Source: Pseudomonas sp. GD04019
Lineage (GTDB): Bacteria > Pseudomonadota > Gammaproteobacteria > Pseudomonadales > Pseudomonadaceae
Direction of reading: 5' to 3'
Assembly (NCBI RefSeq): GCF_029837695.1
Contig: NZ_JAOEEA010000015.1
Coordinates: 62,001 to 126,000 of the forward strand
Length of the DNA stretch: 64,000 nucleotides
Both the position numbers and the translations under genes were made by a program. Shown here piece by piece: positions 15,839 through 25,127 of the stretch. The notes below the pieces were generated by a model. It was not told where the DNA came from and searched no databases. It saw nothing but the letters and a program-made list of their open reading frames with translations. How positions within the stretch are numbered: position 1 is the stretch's first letter; each line of letters opens with the position of its first letter.

Positions 15839-17421
15839 GGCTGCGTGCCCCCTGGTTGCTGGCGCGCACTCTGGATGCGGAACTTCTGTTGCAGGAACTT
15901 GGCCGGCGAGGTGGTCAGGTTCTGCAGCCACAGGGCATCGGAAGCACTCTGCTGGGCGCTGATCTCGGCCTTCTTGCCCTTGCCAGCCTGCTTGTCGAAC
16001 TCGATCTTGTCCGGCGCCATCTCGGGAGCTACTTCCTGCTGTTCCTCGAAGTCCTTCTGCAGGGCAATGGCCAGCGCCAGATTGGCACTGGCCTCGGGGA
16101 ACTGCGGCTGCAGTTCCAAGGCTTGGCGGTAGGCGGCGATGGCCGCCGGGTACTTGAGCAGGTGGGCATAGGTATTGCCCAGGTAGAAGTAAGCCGGCGC
16201 ACTGTCGAGCCGGGCAAAGCTGGCCAGCGCGGTGTCGTAGTCGGCCGAGCGGTAGGCGGCCAGGCCCTTCCAGTACGGGTCGTGGAAGTGCTTGGCGGCC
16301 TGCGGGAAGTGGCCATGCTCAAAGGCCCAGCGGCCCTGCTGGTCGGCGGTGAAGAAGGCATCGGCCAGCGCGCCGGCCTGCGCTGGCGTGCCGAATCCGC
16401 CCAAGGCGACAGCCAGCAGGCCGGCGAGCCAGTTGACGCTCCACCCCCGGCGTACGCCGAAGAAGGCGATCAGCGCCAGCGGCCAGCACAGCCAGTAGCC
16501 CGCGTCTTTCCAGTAAACCTGCTCGTCATCGCCGTTGGCGGCCTGCAGGTGCTGCTGAGCGTGCAGCTCGACCCACTCCAGATCATCGTCGTCCAAGGTC
16601 AGGCTGCCGAGCGGGGCATCGGCCGCGCGGGACAGCTGCTTCAAGGCTTCGGCGTCGAACTGGGCCAGTAGCGGACGCCCGTTGGCATCGACCCGTGGCT
16701 GGCCCTCTGCGTCGCGCAGCATGCCGCCATTCTGGCTGCCGACGGCCAGTATCAGCACCTGCAGGTCACTCTGCTTGAGGCTGTCGACCACTTCATCCAG
16801 TTGCCCCACCTCGGCGCCATCGGTGAGCAGCAGGAGGGTGCCCGGCGAGTCCTCGGCGGCCAGCAGGCGCTTGGCCTGCTCGATCACCCCGGCCACATCC
16901 TTGCCGGGCGTCTCGATCAGCTCGGTGCTCAGCGCCTGCAGGAAAGTATCGAGCAGTTGCGGGTCCTGGGTTGCGGGCAGCACCAGGTGGGCGGTTCCGG
17001 CATAGGCGATCAGCCCGGTCTTGGCCCCGGCACGGCGCTGGATCAGGTCGTGCATCTTGTGCTTGACCGCCTGCATACGCGACGGTGGCACGTCGCTGGC
17101 GTCCATCGAGGGCGATAGGTCGACTGCGAGGATCAACGGGGCACGATTTTCCAGGAAGTCCGGGCGATCCTGCTGCCAGGTGGGGCCTGCCGCCGCCAGC
17201 CCGCCGAGGATCAGCAAGGCTGCCAGCAGGTGGATCGGGCGCAGACGATGAGTGTCGCCGGGCTTGGTTAGCAAGGATTTGAGCAGGTGCGGGGCGATCG
17301 GCACGGCCCGCAGCGCCGAGTGGCGTGCGCGATTCCAGAGCACCAGAAGGGCAATGCCCAGCAGCGCCAGCAGCAACCAGAGCGGACGCAAAAAGTGGAA
17401 GGCGGCGAGGTCGATGTCCAT
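15835..17421 (-). CDS. batB: BatB/BatC-type VWA and TPR membrane protein
   Basis: 528 residues. Two membrane segments near the N-terminus (about 12-28 and 63-79) precede a VWA domain with MIDAS residues D101-L-S103-x-S105 (DLSPSMDAS). Two more hydrophobic segments follow (around 314-325 and 331-345). TPRs occupy about 375-460, then a charged tail. So BatB (VWA) and BatC (TPR) functions are fused in one chain. Role: metal-dependent protein-protein contact in a MoxR-linked assembly complex. It begins immediately after the batA stop and overlaps batD by 4 bases. Confidence 0.92.
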   Translation of the reverse strand: MDIDLAAFHFLRPLWLLLALLGIALLVLWNRARHSALRAVPIAPHLLKSLLTKPGDTHRLRPIHLLAALLILGGLAAAGPTWQQDRPDFLENRAPLILAVDLSPSMDASDVPPSRMQAVKHKMHDLIQRRAGAKTGLIAYAGTAHLVLPATQDPQLLDTFLQALSTELIETPGKDVAGVIEQAKRLLAAEDSPGTLLLLTDGAEVGQLDEVVDSLKQSDLQVLILAVGSQNGGMLRDAEGQPRVDANGRPLLAQFDAEALKQLSRAADAPLGSLTLDDDDLEWVELHAQQHLQAANGDDEQVYWKDAGYWLCWPLALIAFFGVRRGWSVNWLAGLLAVALGGFGTPAQAGALADAFFTADQQGRWAFEHGHFPQAAKHFHDPYWKGLAAYRSADYDTALASFARLDSAPAYFYLGNTYAHLLKYPAAIAAYRQALELQPQFPEASANLALAIALQKDFEEQQEVAPEMAPDKIEFDKQAGKGKKAEISAQQSASDALWLQNLTTSPAKFLQQKFRIQSARQQPGGTQP

Positions 17422-18426
17422 TCACACCTCCCCCGTCGCCTGCAGTGCCTGCCCTGCCCTGGTCAGGCGGGCGCGCAGGGCGGCGAGCAGTTGATAGGCC
17501 GCCAGCAACAGCATGGCGGCGCCGAGCGGCCACCAGAACAGGTCACGTTTGGGCTGGTGGCTGAGTTTGTGCACCTTGTGCGGGGTGAGGCGATCGAGCG
17601 TGGAATAGACCTGATCCAGCGCGGCGCGATCATCGGCACGGAAAAACTGCCCGCCGGTGGTGCTGGCGATGGATTGCAGGATGTCGAGGTCGACCTTGGC
17701 CTCACCGGTGGCGCTAGGATCACCAATGCCGATGGTGTGCACCACGATGCCCTGGTCCGCGGCCATCTGCGCCGCATGCTCGGGGGTGATGGCGCTGCCG
17801 GTGTCGTTGCCGTCGGTGAGCAGGATCAGCACCTTGTCCTGCTCCTTCGCCGCGGCAAGCATCTTGATGGTCAGGCCGATGGCGTCGCCTACGGCGGTAT
17901 CGGGACCGGCCATGCCGGTGGCGATTTCCTCCAGCAGCAGTTGCAGACTGGCATGGTCGAGGGTCAGCGGCGCCTGGGGATAGGCGCCGGTGCCGAACAC
18001 GATCAGGCCCAGGCGGTCATCCTTGCGCTTGTCGATGAAGCCCTTCACCACTTCCTTGACCGCGCTCAGGCGATCCACCCGCTGACCGGCGGCATTGGTG
18101 TAGTCAGCCGTCTCCATCGATTGGGAAATATCGATGGCCAGCATCAGGTCGCGCACCGGCTGCGTGTGCTCGAGGGGCTTTGCCACCAGCACCGGGCGGG
18201 CACAGGCCAGCACCAGCAGCGTCCATACCACCAGGTTGAGCCCCAGCTGCCAGGCGTTGCCACCTGCCCCGGAGGCCGCCGGTGTCTGCCCGGCGGCGCG
18301 GCTCATGGCGGCGAAGAACGGTACCCGCACGGCGCTGCGCGCCTCGCGGTAGGGGCGGAGGTAGCGCAACCCCAACAGCGCCAGCGGCAACAGCAACACG
18401 ACCCAGGGATAGTCAAACTGCCACAT
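17422..18426 (-). CDS. batA: BatA-type VWA membrane protein
   Basis: 334 residues from the ATG at 18426, chosen over an upstream extension because the protein then starts with the standard hydrophobic MWQFDYPWVVLLLPLALL. The VWA MIDAS is D99-I-S101-x-S103 (DISQSMETAD). Membrane segments lie at about 6-21, 60-76 and 298-315. Its 3' neighbour batB follows without a gap, and its start overlaps the DUF4381 gene by 14 bases, so translation is coupled. Role as in other Bat proteins: a membrane-anchored VWA partner of MoxR. Confidence 0.92.
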   Translation of the reverse strand: MWQFDYPWVVLLLPLALLGLRYLRPYREARSAVRVPFFAAMSRAAGQTPAASGAGGNAWQLGLNLVVWTLLVLACARPVLVAKPLEHTQPVRDLMLAIDISQSMETADYTNAAGQRVDRLSAVKEVVKGFIDKRKDDRLGLIVFGTGAYPQAPLTLDHASLQLLLEEIATGMAGPDTAVGDAIGLTIKMLAAAKEQDKVLILLTDGNDTGSAITPEHAAQMAADQGIVVHTIGIGDPSATGEAKVDLDILQSIASTTGGQFFRADDRAALDQVYSTLDRLTPHKVHKLSHQPKRDLFWWPLGAAMLLLAAYQLLAALRARLTRAGQALQATGEV

Positions 18427-18919
18427 GATGGGTCTCGATCCAGCGTCGGGCGTGCGCCAGCAGCGTCTGCTGCTGCTCGCGAGACCAGGTCGCCAGGTGC
18501 GGCGCGGGAGCATAGGCCAGCGTGGCCAGGTGGTGGCTGAAATCCTCCGGCAGTGGGGTTGGGCTGCGCTGTTGCAGGAAATGCTGCCAGGCACTGCCGT
18601 GCAAGGTGGCGACCTGCGGCCGATCCGGCATCGACAGGGCCACGCGTTTGAGCAGCTCCGGCAGCTCGCGCAGCGCGGCCAAACGACGCGCGTCGTCGCC
18701 CAGCGCCCGCTCTATCTCGGCGAGGCGGGCAATAGCCTCGCGCCGGTAGCGGTCTCGTCGCCAGCGCCACCAGCACCAGATGCCCCAGGCTGCCAAGGCA
18801 AGCAGCAGTAGGCTAGCCAGCACCAGCCAGCCCCAGGTCTGCGGCCAGTAACTGACCGGCGGCGCGGGCAAGGCCAGTTCCTTGAGCTGATCGAGATGCG
18901 GCGTGTTGTCCGTGCTCAT
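18413..18919 (-). CDS. DUF4381 membrane protein
   Basis: 168 residues with one strong membrane segment (about 28-50, LGWLVLASLLLLALAAWGIWCWW) followed by a basic, helical cytoplasmic part. DUF4381 genes occur between DUF58 and batA in gammaproteobacterial MoxR operons, exactly as here. The precise role is unknown. Its start at 18919 overlaps the end of the DUF58 gene by 4 bases. Confidence 0.9.
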   Translation of the reverse strand: MSTDNTPHLDQLKELALPAPPVSYWPQTWGWLVLASLLLLALAAWGIWCWWRWRRDRYRREAIARLAEIERALGDDARRLAALRELPELLKRVALSMPDRPQVATLHGSAWQHFLQQRSPTPLPEDFSHHLATLAYAPAPHLATWSREQQQTLLAHARRWIETHHVAV

Positions 18920-19863
18920 CGCCGCCCTCCGCTCGCCCTGCCCAGTTCGCTGCGCAGCTGTTCGTGAGTTTGCGCGCCGGTGCTGATCATCATCAGCGGC
19001 ACCTGGCTGCGCCGCAGCAGACCGGCCACCTCCTTGAGCCGGCCGCTGAGAAAATCGCCCAATGGCAGGTGTACCTGGCGGCGCTCGATTTCCAGCTCCA
19101 CCTGCAACGCACCCTGAGTGACCATGATCCGCCCTTGGTTGGGCAGGTTCAGCGCCAAAGGATCGTACACCTGCATGGCGATCACATCGTTGTGCGCGGA
19201 CAACTGGCGCATCAGCTGCAGGGTGCGCGGCCCGGCGCCCGCGAAGTCGCTGATCAGGCAGATCAGATGGTCATGCCCCGCCATTGCCAGACAGGTCTGT
19301 AGCGCACGGTCCAACTGCGGCTCGTTCTCCGTGTCGGGCAGATCGGCGGCCAGTGCCTGGTTCTGCCGGACAATGGCCGCGCACAAAGCCTCCACCCGGC
19401 TACGGCTGCGCACGGGGCTGACGCGCTCGATGCAGCTGTCGTTGAACACCAAACCACCGACCCGGTCACCCCCGTGAAAGGCCATCCAGGCCGAGAGCGC
19501 GGCCAGTTCCGCGGCGGTAACGGATTTGAAGCTGCGTTGCGAGCCGAAGAACATGTTCATGCGCTGGTCCACCAGGATCAGCACGGGGCGATCACGCTCC
19601 TCGGTGTAACTGCGCACGAAGGGTTTGCCATAGCGCTGGCTGGCGCGCCAGTCGAGGTGGCGCAGGTCATCGCCGGGGTTGTAATGGCGCAGCTCGTCGA
19701 AGTTCAGCCCGCGCCCGCGCAGGCGCGAGGCGTGGTTGCCGGAAAGAATGCTCGAGCGCGGCTGGCTGCCTTGAAAACGTAGGCCGAACACGTTGTGCTC
19801 AAGCCGCATCAGCTGCTCCAGCGAGACGTAAACGAAGCCATCCGGCGTGACGAACTGCTGCAT
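18916..19863 (-). CDS. DUF58 protein of the MoxR operon
   Basis: 315 residues from the ATG at 19863, with AGGAG six bases upstream (a TTG two codons earlier is the alternative). The N-terminus carries GRGLNFDELRHYNPGDDLRHLDW, shortened here to its key residues R, F, E, R, Y, P, G, D, D, and a following VRSYTEERDRPV stretch, all DUF58 hallmarks. DUF58 proteins look like VWA-related domains and are near-constant partners of MoxR. Position directly after moxR fits the family. Confidence 0.92.
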   Translation of the reverse strand: MQQFVTPDGFVYVSLEQLMRLEHNVFGLRFQGSQPRSSILSGNHASRLRGRGLNFDELRHYNPGDDLRHLDWRASQRYGKPFVRSYTEERDRPVLILVDQRMNMFFGSQRSFKSVTAAELAALSAWMAFHGGDRVGGLVFNDSCIERVSPVRSRSRVEALCAAIVRQNQALAADLPDTENEPQLDRALQTCLAMAGHDHLICLISDFAGAGPRTLQLMRQLSAHNDVIAMQVYDPLALNLPNQGRIMVTQGALQVELEIERRQVHLPLGDFLSGRLKEVAGLLRRSQVPLMMISTGAQTHEQLRSELGRASGGRR

Positions 19864-19883
19864 GTACAACTCCTCGCCGGAAC

Positions 19884-20858
19884 TCAGGTCGGAATGGCCA
19901 CCTTGTCGAGCAGGCGATCTATTACCTGGTCGGCCGATACGCCGTCGGCCACGGCGTCGTAGGAAAGCAGCAAGCGGTGGCGCAGGACGGGATGCAGCAC
20001 CGCACGCACATCATCCGGTGACACGAAGTCATGGCCGTTCAGCCAGGCATGCGCTCTCGAGACGCGGTCGAGGCTGATGCCGCCGCGGGGACTGGCGCCG
20101 ATCTGGATCCAGCGCGCCAGGTCCTCGTCATATTGCGCCGGATAGCGAGTGGCGTTGATCAGGTCGATCAGGTAGGTGTCGATGGCTGGCGCCACATGCA
20201 CGGCGGTGATTTCGCCCCGGGCGGCAAACACCACCTCCTGGCTCAAGCGCAGATGCTCCGCGGCTGCGGACTGGGCCTTCTGCTCTTCGTCGCGCAGCAG
20301 ACGCAGCACCTGGCTTTCATCCTCTGCCTTGGGGTAGTCCAGTTGGACCTTCATGAGGAAACGGTCCATCTGCGCTTCCGGCAGCGGGTAGGTACCCTCC
20401 TGTTCGATGGGGTTCTGCGTAGCCAGCACCATGAACAGCTGCGGCATGGGATAGCTCTGCCCGGCTACCGTGATCTGCCGTTCCTCCATGGCCTCCAGCA
20501 GTGCGGCTTGAACCTTGGCCGGGGCACGGTTGATTTCGTCGGCAAGGATGATGTTGCCGAAGAGCGGACCTGGCTGGAATTTGATCTGGCTGCCCTCTGC
20601 AGTCTGCTGCAGGATCTCCCCGCCGGTGATATCCGAGGGCAGCAGATCCGGGGTGAACTGGATGCGGCTCATGCGCGCTTCCAGATGAGTGGACAGCGTC
20701 TTGACCGTGCGTGTCTTTGCCAACCCAGGCAAGCTCTCCAGCAGTACGTGGCCATTGGCCAACATGCCCAGCAGTACCTGGCGAATGATGGCAGCTTGCC
20801 CTAGTACCTTTTCCGCCACGCTGGCTTCGAGCGCTGCAATTTGCTCACGCGCAGTCAT
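19884..20858 (-). CDS. moxR: MoxR-family AAA+ ATPase
   Basis: 324 residues from the ATG at 20858, preceded by GGGGGAAGG. Walker A is in HVLLESLPGLAKT, Walker B in NIILADEINRAP, and sensor/arginine-finger parts in LATQNPIEQEGTYPLPEAQ, a MoxR signature. Role: chaperone-like ATPase that acts with VWA partners to activate or assemble protein complexes. Here it heads the moxR-DUF58-DUF4381-batA-batB-batD-HAD operon, with 20 bases to the next gene. What it activates here is not known. Confidence 0.94.
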   Translation of the reverse strand: MTAREQIAALEASVAEKVLGQAAIIRQVLLGMLANGHVLLESLPGLAKTRTVKTLSTHLEARMSRIQFTPDLLPSDITGGEILQQTAEGSQIKFQPGPLFGNIILADEINRAPAKVQAALLEAMEERQITVAGQSYPMPQLFMVLATQNPIEQEGTYPLPEAQMDRFLMKVQLDYPKAEDESQVLRLLRDEEQKAQSAAAEHLRLSQEVVFAARGEITAVHVAPAIDTYLIDLINATRYPAQYDEDLARWIQIGASPRGGISLDRVSRAHAWLNGHDFVSPDDVRAVLHPVLRHRLLLSYDAVADGVSADQVIDRLLDKVAIPT

Positions 20859-21016
20859 GATCCTTCCCCCGACGAACACTTCCATTGATCGGTCAGGCAA
20901 TGCCTGGAAATGGCTGGAGCCGCTTGGCACCGCGTTTCGATCAATCTAGACGCTTACTCCTGACCCGCCAGTGGCTCTCGGATGAGTGGTCAGTGCAGTT
21001 GGGAAACCCTCGCACT

Positions 21017-23317
21017 TCACTGCCAATGCCGCTCGATGGCCTGCAGCCGAGGATCGCCAGGCACTGCTTCGCGCATGCGCTTGAGATACTCGTAGGCCTC
21101 TGCGCGCTCACCCGCCGCGGCATGTAGGTAGACCAGCGTATAGAGCAGATCGGCATCCTCCGGCGCTTGAAGCAGGCCAGTGCGCAAGGCATCCAATGCC
21201 TCGCCACGGCGCCCCAGCTGCGCGAGCAGCAGCCCCTGGTTGTAGCGGATACGTGAATTGCCTGGCAGCGCGACGGCCGCCTCCTCCATCCATTGCAGTG
21301 CTTCTTCAGTCTGTCCACGCTCTACCAGCAGCAGCGCCAGCATGTAGGCCAGATTGCCACGGTCGGGCGCTGGCATCTTTTCCAGCGCAATGCCTTCACG
21401 CAGCAGCCGCTCCGCTTCGTCCGGACGCTGGGCATCGTTGGCCAGTGTCACCAGATTGACCCGCGCCGGAGAGAAGTACGGGTCCAGCTTCAGCGCCTGG
21501 CGATACTCGTCCATGGCCTCGCTATCGCGCCCCTGGCGCGACAGCAACACCGCCAGGTTGAGGCGGCCGCCGGGCAGGTCGGCATTGCCACGCAGGCGCC
21601 GCTCATAGTCGGTCAGCTGCGCCACGAAGCTTGCCGGCAGTTGGGCAGTGGGCACATCGGCCAGCGCCCGCACCGCCTCGTCGCGCACCGCCAGCGCCGG
21701 GTCCTGCAGCAGCGGCAGCAGGGGTTGCACACGCTCGGCCGGCGGCACACTGGCGAAGCCGGACGCGGCGTATGCGCGGACCAGGGCACTGCTGTCCTTC
21801 AGCGCCCAGCTCAGGTTCAGGCCGGCTACCGGGCCGAGTTCGCCCAGTTGCTCGGCGGCACTGGCACGAACTATTGCCGAATTGCCCTGATCCGACAGGA
21901 CCCGGCCGAGCAGGCTCAGGGCGATGCCATCGCCATTGCGCACCGAATGGAAGGTCTCGCCGTAATGCGCGGGACGTTGAGGCGTGGCGAACCAGCCATC
22001 GATAGCCTTGGCCGCCCACTCCGGCGTCTTGCCCTGGTGACAGCTGGTGCAGGCATCCGGACTGCCTGTCTTGGCCGCCAGGTCTGGGCGCGGGATGCGC
22101 AGGCTGTGGTCACGCCGTGGGTCCACCACCATGTAGGTCTTGCTCGGCATGTGGCAGTTGACGCACTGGGCCCCCGGCGTGGCCGGCTCGTGCTGGTGGT
22201 GCTCCTTGCTGTCGTAGTTCTTTGCCTGCAGGCTCGGGAAACGCCCCAGCGGCGGTTGCGGGCTGTGGCACTGGGTGCAGAGCCCGTTGCCTTCGATGCG
22301 TACCTGAGTGCTATGCGGATCGTGACAATCGGTGCAGGCCACACCTGCCGCATACATCTTGCTCTGGGTGAAGGAGCCGAATTCGTAAACCTCGCCGTCG
22401 ATCTGTCCATCGGCATGGTAGAGGTCGGCCCGCAGGCTGGCCGGCAGGCTTTGGTCGAGCTGCGGGTGACCGGGCATCTGCCCGGTGCCGAGGGTCTGCC
22501 GGCGGCTGTGGCAGAAGGCGCATTGCTCGACCAAGCCCTGGTTGCCGAGGGCCTTGAAGTCGACCGAAAGGCCCACCTCCTTGGCCTCGCTGTAGGTCTT
22601 CCGGGCGCCCGATGGCGCCTTCTTCGCCCAGTCCACATGGGCCTGACCCGGTCCATGGCAGCTCTGGCAGCCGACGTTCTGTTCGTGCCAGGTGCTGGCG
22701 AAGCTGTCCTGGCGGTCGTCGTAGTGCTTGAGCAGGCGGGTCGAGTGGCAATCGGCGCACATCGAGTTCCAGTTCTGGTAGCGGCCGGTCCAGTGCAGCG
22801 GATCGTCAGGGGTAAAGCGCTGCCCCGGATAGAGCGAGAACCAGCGCTGGCCGCCCTCGCCTTGCGGCCTGCTGTCCCAGGCGATGGTCAGCGCCTGCAG
22901 GCGCCCCCTGGGCAGGGCCACCAGATACTGCTGCAGCGGGTAGTAGCCGAAGGTATAGAGAATGCGGAAGTCCGCCGGCTTGCCGTCCTCGCCTTCGATG
23001 TTGACGTAATAGTGCTCGCCCTTGCGGAAGAAACGAGCGGAGACACCGGCCTCGTCGAAACGGGCGTCGGCAAAATTGCCCAACACATTGCCGGCACTGG
23101 GCTCGCGCATCGCCCAGTCGTGGTCGGAGTCCTTCCACTGCTTGGCCTGAGTCGCGTGGCAGCCGAGGCAGCTAGCGGCCTCGGCATAACCTTCGCGGTC
23201 CTTGGCCAGGGCTGGAAGCTGGCCTGGCGCATCGCTGCCGGCCCAAGCCGGATGGCTGATGAGCAACCCCAGGGCCAAGAGTGGCGCTTTGAACCAGGCG
23301 GGCAGCCGTTGCCTCAT
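21017..23317 (-). CDS. Octaheme cytochrome c with HEAT and TPR repeats
   Basis: 766 residues with a signal peptide ending at PAWA. Eight CxxCH heme sites are visible in the first 430 residues (CLGCH, CADCH, CQSCH, CAFCH, CTDCH, CTQCH, CVNCH, CTSCH). After them, about 460-560 looks like HEAT-type repeats and about 565-760 like TPRs. Role: a periplasmic multiheme electron carrier or redox enzyme; the repeats suggest docking to a partner. It lies upstream of moxR on the same strand, 158 bases away. Its electron donor and acceptor are unknown. Confidence 0.9.
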   Translation of the reverse strand: MRQRLPAWFKAPLLALGLLISHPAWAGSDAPGQLPALAKDREGYAEAASCLGCHATQAKQWKDSDHDWAMREPSAGNVLGNFADARFDEAGVSARFFRKGEHYYVNIEGEDGKPADFRILYTFGYYPLQQYLVALPRGRLQALTIAWDSRPQGEGGQRWFSLYPGQRFTPDDPLHWTGRYQNWNSMCADCHSTRLLKHYDDRQDSFASTWHEQNVGCQSCHGPGQAHVDWAKKAPSGARKTYSEAKEVGLSVDFKALGNQGLVEQCAFCHSRRQTLGTGQMPGHPQLDQSLPASLRADLYHADGQIDGEVYEFGSFTQSKMYAAGVACTDCHDPHSTQVRIEGNGLCTQCHSPQPPLGRFPSLQAKNYDSKEHHQHEPATPGAQCVNCHMPSKTYMVVDPRRDHSLRIPRPDLAAKTGSPDACTSCHQGKTPEWAAKAIDGWFATPQRPAHYGETFHSVRNGDGIALSLLGRVLSDQGNSAIVRASAAEQLGELGPVAGLNLSWALKDSSALVRAYAASGFASVPPAERVQPLLPLLQDPALAVRDEAVRALADVPTAQLPASFVAQLTDYERRLRGNADLPGGRLNLAVLLSRQGRDSEAMDEYRQALKLDPYFSPARVNLVTLANDAQRPDEAERLLREGIALEKMPAPDRGNLAYMLALLLVERGQTEEALQWMEEAAVALPGNSRIRYNQGLLLAQLGRRGEALDALRTGLLQAPEDADLLYTLVYLHAAAGERAEAYEYLKRMREAVPGDPRLQAIERHWQ

Positions 23318-23441
23318 TCCCCTACTCCACGGTCAATTCATGTCGCCCTGGAACGGGCTGTCGTTCTATTCACATGCTCGGGCACGCGCGATCAGGCTAA
23401 CTCATGTCGACCTTCGCTTCCTGTCGATGCGGCCAAATAGT

Positions 23442-25127
23442 TCAGCTGGCGACGAATACGATGATCGGCCCGCACACGGCCAGCAATACGTTGGAAATGG
23501 CATAGCAGACGGTGAAACCGATCACCGGGGTATTGCTGCCGGACTGCTCCATGACCTTGTTCATCGACGCCGCCTCGGTCTGGGCGCCGGCCAGGGCGCC
23601 GAACAGGATCATCGGGTGCAACCGCAGTACATAGCGCCCGAAGTACAGTGCCACCAATGGCGGCAGCAGCGTCACCACCACACCGGAAATCAGCAGCGCC
23701 ACGCCCTGCTCCTGCATGGCGGCAAGCGCCGCGGGGCCGGCGAGCAGGCCGACCACGGCGCCGAAGGCCGTCAGGCCGAACTCGGAGAAGGCCCACTGAG
23801 CGGCCGGCGGCAAGTTGCCGACATCCGGGTGACGCGAATTGAACCAGCCGATCAGCAGCGCCACCAGCAGCACGCCACCGCCAACGCCCAGTTCGACGGG
23901 GATCATGCCGATATGGGTCGACAGCATGCCCAGCAGCGCGCCCAGCACCATGCCCAGGCTGTGTACCGCGATGTCCGACTTGTAGCTGCTCTCGCGGATG
24001 CGCCCCAGCTGCGCAGCCAGGGCCTCGATGCTGGCGGTACGGCCGGCGAGCGAGATGACGTCGCCGCGGCGCAGCACGGTGTTGGGCAGCAGCGGCAACT
24101 GCAGCCCCTGACGGGTGATGCCGTTGATGAAGCAACCCAGGCGCTCGCTGCCGATCAAACGTGACTTGATCTGCTGGATGGTCTTGCCGGCCAGTTCGGC
24201 CGAGGTCAGCACGATGTCGGCCTCGCGGGTCGGGAAGGACATCGACTCGGCGTGGTCCACCTCCGGGCCGATCCACTGCTGCAACTCGCCGACCGCCTCG
24301 CGCAGCGCGTAGATACCGAGGATGTCGCCCTGCTGCAGCACCAGTTGTGGATCGCGTGCGATGACCTGCCCGCCGCGCACCACCCGCTCGACGCTCAGCC
24401 CCGGATGCAGCCGCTCGATATCGGCGATGGAGCTGCCCGCCGCCCCGCCCGCCTCGGCGCGGTGGGCCCGCACCACGATGCGGGTATAGGGCACGTTGAT
24501 GTACTCATCGTCGCTGGTGATACCTAGCTCCAGTTCCAGCTCGCGTGCCGAGGCGCGCAAGTCGACGTTGAGCAGCCGCGGCGCGATGCTGCCGACGAAG
24601 ACGATCAGGCCAATGGTGCCGAACAGGTAGGTGATGGCGTAGGCGATGGCCATGTGGCTGTTGAGCTGGGCCTTGGCCGTTTCGTCCAGCGGCAGCTGGG
24701 CAATGGCGCTGCTGGCGGTGCCCATGATCGCCGTATCGGTCAACGCCCCGGCGCCCAACCCGGCGGTGAAGCCGGCGTCGAAGTCGTAGATCGAATTCAT
24801 CAGCAGGATCGCGCCCAGGGCGGTGGCGCACAGCACCACGGAGAACAGCACCAGCTTGAAGGTGCCGCGGTTCAGGCTGCCAAAGAACTCCGGTCCGCTC
24901 TTGAAGCCGACCGCGTAGATAAACAGTATGAAGAACACCGACTTCAGCTCGTGGGGCACCTCCAGCCCCACCTGGCCGATCAGCAGCCCCATCAGCAGCG
25001 CGCCGGCCACCGAGCCCAGGTGGAAGCTGCCCACCTGGATGCGGCCGACCAGCATGCCCAGCGCTATCGCCAGGAACACGGCGAGTTCCGGGTTGGAGCG
25101 CAGCGCATGGAGCGCGAACTCGCTCAT
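23442..25127 (-). CDS. AspT-type (AAEx family) antiporter
   Basis: 561 residues from the ATG at 25127, which overlaps the upstream channel gene stop (ATGA). Two blocks of hydrophobic segments (about 15-180 and 385-560) are internal duplicates, each with a GAL(T/A)-type loop: GAGALTDTAIMGTAS and ALAGAQTEAASMN. They flank two RCK C-domains (about 205-370), the layout of AspT aspartate:alanine antiporters. Role: an anion or amino-acid exchanger; the actual substrate is not shown by sequence. It is likely expressed with the MscS gene. Confidence 0.9.
   Translation of the reverse strand: MSEFALHALRSNPELAVFLAIALGMLVGRIQVGSFHLGSVAGALLMGLLIGQVGLEVPHELKSVFFILFIYAVGFKSGPEFFGSLNRGTFKLVLFSVVLCATALGAILLMNSIYDFDAGFTAGLGAGALTDTAIMGTASSAIAQLPLDETAKAQLNSHMAIAYAITYLFGTIGLIVFVGSIAPRLLNVDLRASARELELELGITSDDEYINVPYTRIVVRAHRAEAGGAAGSSIADIERLHPGLSVERVVRGGQVIARDPQLVLQQGDILGIYALREAVGELQQWIGPEVDHAESMSFPTREADIVLTSAELAGKTIQQIKSRLIGSERLGCFINGITRQGLQLPLLPNTVLRRGDVISLAGRTASIEALAAQLGRIRESSYKSDIAVHSLGMVLGALLGMLSTHIGMIPVELGVGGGVLLVALLIGWFNSRHPDVGNLPPAAQWAFSEFGLTAFGAVVGLLAGPAALAAMQEQGVALLISGVVVTLLPPLVALYFGRYVLRLHPMILFGALAGAQTEAASMNKVMEQSGSNTPVIGFTVCYAISNVLLAVCGPIIVFVAS

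Noticed and set aside
21293..23440. Long plus-strand frame opposite the octaheme cytochrome gene
   Set aside because: The minus strand encodes eight heme motifs and a signal peptide; the plus frame is a shadow.
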